Below are positions 1-5,538 of a DNA stretch of 19,236 nt, piece after piece. The notes under the pieces were generated by a model that worked only from the letters and a program-made list of their open reading frames with translations, made no database searches and had not been told where the DNA came from. Origin of the DNA: Synergistaceae bacterium (GTDB lineage: Bacteria > Synergistota > Synergistia > Synergistales > Aminobacteriaceae); contig JAFSNU010000281.1 in NCBI GenBank assembly GCA_017447325.1, forward strand, positions 1 through 19,236, written 5' to 3'. A program made the position numbers and the translations under genes. Within the stretch, counting starts at the first letter, position 1. Every line of letters begins with the position of its first letter.

Positions 1-1103
1 ATCCAGAAATAGCCCGAGTCGCCCCAGTTAGTTCCCCAACTGTTTTTAACAAGCCATGCGCCGTTGCTTTTCGGTTGAGGATTAAAATTAGACGCTTCAT
101 AAGTATCGTCCCAGCCGACTAATAAAACTGCGTGATTTGTGCTTGAGCCAGAGTCCGGATAATAATAAGCCATGCCGTTTGCCGTTTTATTATAGGCCGT
201 GTCTCTATTATAATCGCTCTCGTCCTGCAAATTATCTAAATTATTTTGCAAATTATCTTGTGACGACACGTCATTAGACAAAAACGAGCCGCTTGTCACC
301 GCCGTAGTCTGACCGTACGAGTAATAACTTACTTGAACCGCGCCGTAGTCCTGAATCATTTGCTTTATATTGCTGCGGTTGCTTGACGTAACTTCTCCAA
401 GCTCGTAAGTTTCTTTCAGGAAAAGCGTTTTAGAATATTTAGCGTCTTCAGGATTGCCGGACGGCTTTGTATAGCTTGACTTATTGCTTGAATAAGAAAT
501 CGACAAGTTCGGATACGGCAATATAGCCTCTGTAGTCGGGCCGCCTAAGCGCGATAATAACGCGATGCTTTGAGTCGAGTTGCCGCCTTGATCTAAATAA
601 ATATCCCCTCCGTAATTAGGCGTGTTGCGTGTAAAAGATTTTCCAGCTCTTGAATCGCCATATACAAAATAGGCCATGTGAAATTCTGACAAGTCCAAAT
701 TGCCCAAAGAATTTTTAAGCGCGTTGGCCTCTAAAGCGCCTATTGCAGCATGAGCCCAGCATGTGCCGTAGCCGCCCTGATTCTTTATGCTCGTTAAATA
801 ACTTGACTTGTAAGACGACGGAAGCGAACTCGCCATTAGCCTCATAGACCCGCTGTTTTTTAAAACCGGCGGATCGTCGTTTAAATGCGACTTGTCAATC
901 GGGTCGGGGATATAGCCGCGCGGCTCTATATCTTCCGAGTCAATCAGGCCGTTATTAATCGCTTCTTGTTCTTCTGCCCAGTCCAAAAATTCCTGGCTTG
1001 GCTGAGCCTCTTCCGGCTCTAATTCTTCAGCCAGCAAGGCCGAGTTAAACGTGAAAATTAAAGTGAAGATTAAGATGTAACTTAAAATTTTTTTAATTTT
1101 CAT
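1..1103 (-). CDS. Secreted papain-family (C1) cysteine protease, 3' end outside window
   Basis: The frame is open from ATG at 1103 to the window edge (367 codons, C-terminus missing). A strong Shine-Dalgarno (GGGAGGAG on the minus strand, 1116-1109) sits 5 nt upstream and fixes the start. Residues 1-25 form a Sec signal peptide: lysines, a long hydrophobic stretch, then ALLA before a Glu-rich segment, so export is likely. The C1A catalytic set is visible: oxyanion Gln109 and nucleophile Cys115 in NQGGYGTCWAHA, His324 in NHAVLLVGWDD, and Asn354 in WLVKNSWGTNWGDSGYFW. The Cys-to-His spacing (about 209 residues) is longer than in papain because of Ser/Asn-rich inserts. A short acidic stretch (26-95) may be a propeptide. 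The role is probably extracellular or surface proteolysis. In several anaerobes such proteins carry C-terminal surface domains, but none can be seen here. The cysteine-protease assignment is firm; the substrate is unknown. Confidence 0.9.
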   Translation of the reverse strand, partial: MKIKKILSYILIFTLIFTFNSALLAEELEPEEAQPSQEFLDWAEEQEAINNGLIDSEDIEPRGYIPDPIDKSHLNDDPPVLKNSGSMRLMASSLPSSYKSSYLTSIKNQGGYGTCWAHAAIGALEANALKNSLGNLDLSEFHMAYFVYGDSRAGKSFTRNTPNYGGDIYLDQGGNSTQSIALLSRLGGPTTEAILPYPNLSISYSSNKSSYTKPSGNPEDAKYSKTLFLKETYELGEVTSSNRSNIKQMIQDYGAVQVSYYSYGQTTAVTSGSFLSNDVSSQDNLQNNLDNLQDESDYNRDTAYNKTANGMAYYYPDSGSSTNHAVLLVGWDDTYEASNFNPQPKSNGAWLVKNSWGTNWGDSGYFW

Positions 1104-1140
1104 AAAAACTCCTCCCTTTATGCAATATATAAAAATAAAA

Positions 1141-1184
1141 TATAAGCGAAAATAAATTAACTTAATTAATTATTTTCGCTTATA
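1141..1184. terminator. Bidirectional intrinsic terminator between dnaJ-like gene and protease gene
   Basis: A perfect 15-bp inverted repeat (1141-1155 with 1170-1184, 14-nt loop) lies between the two minus-strand genes. On the plus strand it is followed by a T-run (1190-1196). On the minus strand it is followed by a T-rich stretch (1143-1131). It most likely ends the dnaJ-like transcript, implying that the protease has its own promoter in the 1104-1140 region. The stem is AT-rich apart from a GCG core. Confidence 0.6.
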
Positions 1185-1212
1185 AAATATTTTTTTGCAA
1201 TAATTTAAAATT

Positions 1213-2097
1213 TTAATTTAATTTTGCGAGCTCCTGCCATAATTCTTTTTGCTTCGCGTTTAGAGTTCTCGGAATATCAATTCTAATTATTACATAAAGA
1301 TCGCCGCTGTCTTTTCCGCCGCGTTTAGGCAAGCCCTTGCCTCTTAATCTTAATTTCTGTCCGTCCTGAGTGCCGGGCGGCATCTTCATCGTGACGCTGC
1401 CGAATAAAGTTTCGACTTGAATATCTCCGCCGAGTGCCGCGTCCCAAGGCTTGACTTTTAATTCACGCGTTAAATCATAATTATTAAAATTAAAAATTTT
1501 GTGCTTAGCTAATTTAATTTTCACGTAAATATCTCCGCCGTTGTCAGCCTTGCCCGGTAATTTTATTTCAGAACCGTCTGTAATTCCAACGGGAAGATTA
1601 ACGTTTAAAGTTCTCCGGCCTGAAGCAGTTTTTAAAATTAAGCTGTGCGTCCCGCCGCGCATCGCATCTTCCAAACTTAATTCAAGTTCAACGTTTAAAT
1701 CCCGCTGCATAGGCGAACGCCTTGTATAGCCTGAAGAATTAAAAATATCGCCCAGGCCGCCGCCGAATAAAGTATTAAAGAAGTCGCTGAAGCCGCCGCC
1801 GGCTCCGGAGCCGTTGCCGAAGTCCATATGAATATTGCCCCAACCCGGCGGAGGAGTAAAGTCCTGTCCTGCCTGCCAGTTCATGCCGAGCGTGTCATAC
1901 TTTTGCCGCTTGTCAGGGTCTTTCAAAACTTCATAAGCCTCGTTGATCTCTTTATATTTTGCCTCAGCGTTCTTTTCTTTCGACACGTCCGGGTGATACT
2001 GCTTCGCGAGCTTGCGATAAGCCTTGCGAATTTCGTCGCTCGACGCCTTCCTGTCTACGCCTAAAATTTCATAATAATCTTTATACTGCACTCCCAT
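1213..2097 (-). CDS. DnaJ/CbpA-type (class B) Hsp40 co-chaperone
   Basis: This 294-residue protein has a J-domain (residues 7-70) with the HPD triad at 35-37, which stimulates the DnaK ATPase. A Gly/Phe-rich linker follows (about 83-130, with repeated GGG and FGGG), then two beta-sandwich substrate-binding domains (about 134-290). There is no CxxCxGxG zinc-finger region, so it belongs to the CbpA-like class B rather than canonical DnaJ; its length is close to E. coli CbpA. The start is supported by a GAGG 9 nt upstream and by the J-domain beginning at once (YKDYYEILGV). It is transcribed divergently from smpB and separated from the downstream protease gene by a terminator. No DnaK or GrpE is nearby, so it may act as an accessory co-chaperone in the cytoplasm. 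Confidence 0.92.
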   Translation of the reverse strand: MGVQYKDYYEILGVDRKASSDEIRKAYRKLAKQYHPDVSKEKNAEAKYKEINEAYEVLKDPDKRQKYDTLGMNWQAGQDFTPPPGWGNIHMDFGNGSGAGGGFSDFFNTLFGGGLGDIFNSSGYTRRSPMQRDLNVELELSLEDAMRGGTHSLILKTASGRRTLNVNLPVGITDGSEIKLPGKADNGGDIYVKIKLAKHKIFNFNNYDLTRELKVKPWDAALGGDIQVETLFGSVTMKMPPGTQDGQKLRLRGKGLPKRGGKDSGDLYVIIRIDIPRTLNAKQKELWQELAKLN

Positions 2098-2226
2098 AAT
2101 TCTCTGCCTCTTTTATCAATAAATTTTATTAACTAATCTTGACTTTTATTAAAACGTCAATAGTATAGCACTGCGAATTATAAAATCAATTAAAAATTTA
2201 AAATCATTAAAATTACTAAATAATTA

Positions 2227-2235
2227 TGTTATAAT
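2227..2235 (+). promoter_or_regulatory. Extended -10 promoter for smpB-ssrA
   Basis: TGTTATAAT is a perfect extended -10 element (TGnTATAAT), about 45 nt upstream of the smpB start in the AT-rich divergent region shared with the dnaJ-like gene. No convincing -35 is present, which is typical for extended -10 promoters. The call rests on sequence match only. Confidence 0.5.
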
Positions 2236-2280
2236 TGCTTGCAGTTAAAAATTTTAAATTAATAGCTTAAGGAGTGTTTA

Positions 2281-2754
2281 ATGCCTAACAAAACTGTAGC
2301 GCAGAATCGCAAGGCGCGGCATGATTATTTTATATTCGACACGTACGAGTGCGGAATTGTTTTAACCGGCACTGAGATTAAGAGCGTGCGAGCCGGAAAT
2401 TTAAATTTAAAAGATTCTTATGCGTCTTTCGAGAAGGGAGAATTATGGCTCACGGGCGTACATATTTCGCCTTACGACAAAGGCACGTATTACAATCATG
2501 AGCCGGAGCGCGACAGAAAATTATTGCTTCATAAGCGCGAATTAATAAAGCTTAAAAATAAAATTCGCGAAAAGGGCTTGACGCTTGTGCCGCTTGCAGT
2601 TTATATTAAAGACGGCAGACGTGCGAAAGTAGAGTTAGCTTTAGCCCGAGGCAAGACTGCGCACGACAAGCGCGACGCAATAGCCGACAGAGATGCGAAG
2701 CGCGACATCGCCCGGGCAGTCAGAGTTAAGCAAGGCTCAAAGAGCTATGATTAA
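2281..2754 (+). CDS. smpB: SmpB, tmRNA-binding protein for trans-translation
   Basis: This is a full-length SmpB of 157 residues. It binds the tRNA-like domain of tmRNA and delivers it to ribosomes stalled on broken mRNAs, mimicking part of the missing codon-anticodon pairing. Family signatures are clear: TVAQNRKARHDY (4-15), GIVLTGTEIKSVR (25-37) and the basic C-terminal tail KRDAIADRDAKRDIARAVR, which becomes ordered in the empty mRNA channel. AAGGAG at 2269-2274, 6 nt before the ATG, fixes the start. The tmRNA gene begins only 23 nt after the stop, so the two partners are probably co-transcribed and cleaved apart. Confidence 0.98.
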   Translation: MPNKTVAQNRKARHDYFIFDTYECGIVLTGTEIKSVRAGNLNLKDSYASFEKGELWLTGVHISPYDKGTYYNHEPERDRKLLLHKRELIKLKNKIREKGLTLVPLAVYIKDGRRAKVELALARGKTAHDKRDAIADRDAKRDIARAVRVKQGSKSYD

Positions 2755-2872
2755 AATTAAATTTTAAATTTTAAAACGGGGGCGACAGGTTTCGACGGCA
2801 TATGGAGGGTCTGACGGAGCAGGTCGAGTAAAGTCTGTAAGTCTCGTTAAACATTCGGACAAGACGATAAAC

Positions 2873-2902
2873 GTCGAAAATAATTACGCATTGGCGGCTT
2901 AG
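2873..2902 (+). other. tmRNA proteolysis-tag reading frame
   Basis: The codons read V-E-N-N-Y-A-L-A-A followed by TAG. The C-terminal YALAA is the recognition end used by ClpXP-type proteases. The stop and last eight codons are certain; the resume codon is inferred. GTC (2873) fits best by position and by the preceding TAAAC. The usual resume codon is GCN, so a Val would be uncommon; an upstream codon such as ATA (2867) is the alternative. Confidence 0.7.
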
Positions 2903-3120
2903 GCCTGCCACGTCGAAGGATAGACTAATCCGCTGGTCTGCCGGAGGCGTCATTTAGGCGGATGCTTTGCTTAAAGTCGGATTTTGCTTGAGTGAAAAAG
3001 ATTAAGAAATCTTGGAAGAGAGAAGGTCGTTTCCTGTCTAACTCTTGACGACAATCATCAGGGAACTAAGCCTGTAGTGCTGTCACGATTGGCCTATGTC
3101 GGACGGGGGTTCGATTCCCC

Positions 3121-3132
3121 CCGCCTCCACCA
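3121..3132 (+). repeat. tmRNA 3'-end core, presumed att copy 1
   Basis: CCGCCTCCACCA, the last 12 nt of the tmRNA, recurs exactly at 4291-4302 and 5144-5155. The match to the third copy extends to 14 nt (3119-3132 with 5142-5155). The acceptor or T-arm end of tRNA and tmRNA genes is the usual core of tyrosine-recombinase attachment sites. Here it would be the attL that keeps the tmRNA functional after insertion. Confidence 0.65.
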
Positions 3133-3175
3133 GATAATTTCTCGACTTAAATTTTAGGCGAGTTAGAAATATAAA
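3133..3175 (+). repeat. Left-end repeat of cassette 1 (hairpin-forming)
   Basis: These 43 bp follow the tmRNA CCA and align without gaps to 4303-4345 at 33/43 identities. CTCG (3141-3144) can pair with CGAG (3159-3162), and outer TTTCT with AGAAA, so the transcript could fold into a hairpin. No good T-tract follows, so termination of tmRNA here would be weak. A hairpin also lies at the matching place in the second copy. Confidence 0.55.
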
Positions 3176-3196
3176 TTCAGAAAAAGGGGGTTTAAC

Positions 3197-4087
3197 GTGA
3201 AGTTTTTAGTTTCTATTACCATTATGTGTGTTCTTGTTTTATCGGAAGCATGTTATTCGAAAGAAATTTCAGATGTTGCTTATGCGAATTTATCAAAATC
3301 TCAGGTATGTAATATTTATATGCCGAATGATAAAGAAAATAACGGAGTAATAATTCTTGTTCACGGAGGGGGATTTGCATTCGGAACACAAAATGATGAA
3401 TTGATTAAACCTGTAATAGTTAAAGCTATTGAAAGAGGCTATTGTGTTGTTGCTGCCGATTATCGTAAAAGTTCAGAGGCAATATTTCCGGCAGCTATAG
3501 CTGATATTAAGGCTTTAGTGCGTTGGGTTAAAGCCAATGCATGCCAGTATAATTTTAACATTAGCAACATCACAATCTGGGGAGAATCTGCTGGAGCATA
3601 TCTTTCTGTTATGACTGCTCTTACTCCTGAAGCGGAATTGTTAAATGGTAATTTATCTGATAATTTAGAATACTCCTCATCAGTTAGAAACCTTGTGAGT
3701 TTTTATGCTCCGATTGAATTTTACACGATGGACATAGAATTTGAAGAACTTGGACTTTCTGAATGTGCTAATCACAACAATGTTGATTCGTTTGAGAGTA
3801 AATTTCTCGGTCAGTCATTAAGCAAAGACAAGAATGAAACTTACAAAACTTACTGGGAAAATTATTTTACATATGATGTCGGATTGAAAAAAGTTTGGAT
3901 TCAAGCAGGTTCAAATGATCGGAATGTGCCCTATACGCAATCCAAAAATCTTGCTGAAAAGCTGTCTGAAAAACTGACAGGAAAAGTGCATTATAATTTG
4001 ATTTATGATGCAGGACACATGGATCAAGCATTTTATACTGACAAAAACTTAAATGCAATATTTGACTATCTCACTTCTCAAGATTAA
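3197..4087 (+). CDS. Exported alpha/beta-hydrolase (esterase/lipase-like), cassette cargo
   Basis: This 296-residue protein starts at GTG 3197, chosen because AAGGGGG lies 6 nt upstream and a signal peptide follows directly (residues 1 to about 19, hydrophobic, ending SEAC). The Cys is not in a good lipobox, so secretion is more likely than lipidation. Motifs of the hormone-sensitive-lipase/carboxylesterase group are complete: oxyanion HGGG (56-59), nucleophile elbow GESAG (Ser131), and the likely Asp241 (NDRNVPY) and His274 (AGHMDQAF). It probably hydrolyses a carboxylic ester, perhaps of a polysaccharide or small molecule; the substrate is unknown. No promoter is evident in the 64 nt after tmRNA, so readthrough from the smpB-ssrA promoter may express it. 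Codon use is AT-rich and unlike the flanking chromosome. Confidence 0.85.
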   Translation: MKFLVSITIMCVLVLSEACYSKEISDVAYANLSKSQVCNIYMPNDKENNGVIILVHGGGFAFGTQNDELIKPVIVKAIERGYCVVAADYRKSSEAIFPAAIADIKALVRWVKANACQYNFNISNITIWGESAGAYLSVMTALTPEAELLNGNLSDNLEYSSSVRNLVSFYAPIEFYTMDIEFEELGLSECANHNNVDSFESKFLGQSLSKDKNETYKTYWENYFTYDVGLKKVWIQAGSNDRNVPYTQSKNLAEKLSEKLTGKVHYNLIYDAGHMDQAFYTDKNLNAIFDYLTSQD

Positions 4088-4262
4088 ATCCTTATTGTTG
4101 ATCATGCCGATATTAGTTTTAGAAGTTCATTGACTATACAAATGATACGCAGGATTTAATTCTGAGAACATCAGGTTAGAGCATTCGAATTTTCACTCAC
4201 AATCATATTTGTTTGACCTTTAATGCTTGATTATAACTAAGAATTTTTGATTTTCAGAATTA

Positions 4263-4302
4263 TTAGGTCGTGAGTTTCTTTGGTTACGCTCCGCCTCCAC
4301 CA
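4263..4302 (+). repeat. 40-bp right-end repeat with tmRNA terminus, presumed att copy 2
   Basis: The repeat is identical to 5116-5155 except at two positions (4281 T/G and 4290 T/C). It starts TTAGGTCGTGAGTTTCTT and ends CCGCCTCCACCA, the exact 3' terminus of the upstream tmRNA. The T-arm is not preserved, so it is not a second tRNA or tmRNA. It is read as an element-specific arm joined to the shared core. Confidence 0.75.
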
Positions 4303-4345
4303 GAAGAACTCTCGGCTTAAAATTTAGCTGAGTTAAAAACATAAA
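4303..4345 (+). repeat. Left-end repeat of cassette 2 (hairpin-forming)
   Basis: It aligns to 3133-3175 over 43 bp with 33 identities. AACTC (4307-4311) can pair with GAGTT (4330-4334), and GGCT (4314-4317) roughly with AGCT (4325-4328), so the hairpin is retained although the sequence has diverged. That pattern suggests selection on structure, or origin from a related ssrA flank. Confidence 0.55.
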
Positions 4346-4359
4346 GCATTAAAAATAAG

Positions 4360-4392
4360 GCGTCTCTAGAAAATCTAACGGGAGACGCTTTT
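4360..4392. terminator. Bidirectional terminator downstream of the CAT-like gene
   Basis: GCGTCTC (4360-4366) pairs with GAGACGC (4382-4388), with a smaller TAGA/TCTA helix inside the loop. TTTT follows on the plus strand, and a T-rich stretch follows on the minus strand (4359-4347). It lies 14 nt past the stop of the minus-strand CAT-like gene and probably ends that transcript. It would also stop readthrough coming from tmRNA and cassette 1. Confidence 0.65.
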
Positions 4393-4405
4393 AAATTTGT
4401 GAGTT

Positions 4406-5035
4406 TTATTTAATTTTTAAATTATAAATTTTGTTTTGCAGGTTTGAAAGAAATTTCCCTGCGTGTGCTCCGTCCATTTGTGTATGATGAAATTGAAATG
4501 ATACGGATAAATAATATTTAAAGAATTTCTTTTTGTATTTACCCCATATCATAAAATGATTATTGAATATTCCGCTGTTCATACCAACTGCGCCGTCAAT
4601 TTCTGTATCCATAATTGCTGATGTCCCGATAATCATATTATTATCTGATAGATCTCTATCCCTGCAGCTTTCAGCGACTTCGGCCGTGTATTTCAAATAT
4701 TCCTTATTGAAAATATTTATATCCTCTGAAAATAGAATATCGCAAGAATTCACTTCACCAATTTTATTTTTCACGATCGTATTTACTGCAATAGCATCAT
4801 ATTGTATAAGTTTAAATTCTACAGGCAAAATATAAAATTCTTTGATAGAAACCGCAGCTTTTCCAATGCAATAATCAAGCAGCATATTGAATTTCAAATG
4901 ATGTTTTCTGCTGATTTTAATCAAATTAGTAACATCAATTTTTTTGAAAAACGTTACCATAGGATTAGGGGCTTTTATCCAAAGTTCATAAGCTGCTGCT
5001 CTTGTTGTATCTTTCGGCTGAATTTCTTTTTTCAT
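4406..5035 (-). CDS. Chloramphenicol acetyltransferase-like O-acyltransferase, cassette cargo
   Basis: This 209-residue protein has the length of CAT monomers (about 210-220). The C-terminal motif FHHTQMDGAHAGKFL (His183/His184, Asp188) matches the catalytic HHxxxDG of chloramphenicol acetyltransferases, where the His activates the substrate hydroxyl for acetyl-CoA. The middle part is CAT-like too (DGAVGMNSGIFNN, then an MIWGKYKK strand). Many homologues of this type are of unknown substrate, so resistance is possible but not shown. GAGG lies about 11 nt before the ATG, a weak start signal. The gene is alone in its cassette, opposite to its neighbours, and very AT-rich (many AAT, ATT and AAA codons), which points to transfer. 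Confidence 0.83.
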   Translation of the reverse strand: MKKEIQPKDTTRAAAYELWIKAPNPMVTFFKKIDVTNLIKISRKHHLKFNMLLDYCIGKAAVSIKEFYILPVEFKLIQYDAIAVNTIVKNKIGEVNSCDILFSEDINIFNKEYLKYTAEVAESCRDRDLSDNNMIIGTSAIMDTEIDGAVGMNSGIFNNHFMIWGKYKKKFFKYYLSVSFQFHHTQMDGAHAGKFLSNLQNKIYNLKIK

Positions 5036-5115
5036 TTCTTATTTAATCCTCTATCGACGACACTAATTTTTAAGTATTATATAGCAAATTTTAATAAATC
5101 ACAATACAAGTCATG

Positions 5116-5155
5116 TTAGGTCGTGAGTTTCTTGGGTTACGCCCCGCCTCCACCA
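5116..5155 (+). repeat. 40-bp right-end repeat with tmRNA terminus, presumed att copy 3
   Basis: It matches 4263-4302 at 38/40, and its last 14 nt match the tmRNA 3' end. The sequence just after it (AGACTTAAAATAAATC) weakly resembles the middle of the two left-end repeats, as if a third left end had lost its first ~11 nt. An integrase remnant begins 173 nt further on. Confidence 0.75.
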
Positions 5156-5197
5156 AGACTTAAAATAAATCAATAAAATTTTTATATAATTTAATCT

Positions 5198-5223
5198 AAA
5201 AGATCGCTAACAAGCGGGCTTTT
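5198..5223 (+). terminator. Possible terminator-like hairpin
   Basis: AAAAG-AT-CGCT (5198-5208) can pair with AGCG-GG-CTTTT (5213-5223) around a 2x2 mismatch, followed by ATTATTT. It lies in the otherwise featureless AT-rich stretch between the third repeat and the integrase remnant. Confidence 0.3.
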
Positions 5224-5328
5224 ATTATTTCTACTCTCAAATTTAATCCAAAGTGTATGCATATAATGAAGCTAAAAGACACACAATTATTTTAATATTT
5301 TTTATGTGTATATTGGAGGGGTAAAAGC

Positions 5329-5534
5329 ATGAAGCAAGCTGCTTTACCTGACGCTAAAATTAAAAAGACAAGGCAAAAGATAAAAGATATATATTAACTG
5401 ATGGCCAAGGGCTCGGGCTTGAAATCATGCCGACAGGTTCGGAATTCTGGCGGTTTGGTTATCAGTGGACTATATCCACTAACATAGCAAAGACAAGAGC
5501 GGCAGAGGCAGCAGCAAGAATGGAAGGGGCTTGA
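5329..5534 (+). pseudogene. P4-type tyrosine integrase, frameshifted N-terminal remnant
   Basis: ATG at 5329 has a strong ribosome-binding site (GGAGGGG, 5315-5321). The first frame reads PDAKIKKTRQKIKDIY and stops at 5395. One base back, from 5394, the next frame continues LTDGQGLGLEIMPTGSEFWR and FGYQ up to TGA at 5532. Together these match the N-terminal arm-DNA-binding domain (DUF4102-type) of P4-family integrases: a D-x-K-I start, then LTDGxGLxLxVxPxGxxxWRxxY. The catalytic R-H-R-Y domain is missing, so the gene is dead. Its place just inside a tmRNA-end repeat, reading away from it, is the classic position of such integrases. It was probably the recombinase of an older island here. Confidence 0.75.
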
Positions 5535-5538
5535 ACAC

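Larger units (their letters stand above)
2778..3132 (+). ncRNA. ssrA: tmRNA (ssrA), one-piece, with encoded CCA
   Basis: The gene is about 355 nt. The 5' end GGGGGCG (2778-2784), followed by the conserved ACAGGTTTCGACGG, pairs with the 3' acceptor strand CGCCTCC (3122-3128). A discriminator A and encoded CCA (3130-3132) complete the Ala-tRNA-like end. The T-arm is intact (GGGGG-TTCGATT-CCCCC around 3106-3121). The tag reading frame ends at TAG 2900-2902 and encodes ENNYALAA at its C-terminus, the standard ALAA degron. The resume codon is probably GTC at 2873 (preceded by TAAAC), giving VENNYALAA after the charged Ala. The gene lies directly behind smpB. Its 3' end seems to have served as an integration site (see the downstream repeats). 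Confidence 0.97.
3133..4302 (+). mobile_element. tmRNA-anchored one-gene cassette 1 (hydrolase cargo)
   Basis: This 1170-bp unit begins immediately after the tmRNA CCA and ends with a 40-bp sequence (4263-4302) finishing in the tmRNA 3' terminus. It carries one gene, an alpha/beta hydrolase whose base and codon use (AT-rich, without the GCG/CGC-rich pattern of neighbours) looks foreign. Its right end is 38/40 identical to that of the next unit, and its left 43 bp are 33/43 identical to that unit's left end, although the cargo is unrelated. There is no recombinase inside, so if mobile it is non-autonomous. Mobility is inferred from architecture. A rival explanation is repeated duplication of the ssrA 3' flank. 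Confidence 0.6.
4303..5155. mobile_element. tmRNA-anchored one-gene cassette 2 (acetyltransferase-like cargo)
   Basis: This 853-bp unit is bounded by the two 40-bp repeats. It starts with a left-end sequence like that behind the tmRNA and carries a single CAT-like gene facing opposite to cassette 1's gene. Opposite cargo orientation with same-orientation ends argues against simple duplication of a gene block and for independent acquisition. The cargo is strikingly AT-rich. No recombinase is present. Confidence 0.6.

Noticed and set aside
2771..2953. 60-codon minus-strand open frame
   Set aside because: It lies wholly within the tmRNA and has no ribosome-binding site; it is antisense to a structural RNA.
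3197..3260. Lipoprotein signal on the cassette hydrolase
   Set aside because: The Cys at residue 19 is preceded by SEA, lacking the Leu-type residue at -3 of a lipobox; an ordinary signal peptide fits better.
4263..4302. Possible extra tRNA or partial second tmRNA, since it ends in CCGCCTCCACCA
   Set aside because: There is no TTCGANTC T-loop, no T-stem and no matching acceptor strand upstream; only the terminal core is shared.
3133..5155. Classical integron cassette array
   Set aside because: No attC with R/L boxes (GTTRRRY-type ends) and no IntI; the repeat ends in tmRNA sequence instead, so a tRNA/tmRNA-type att is a better fit.
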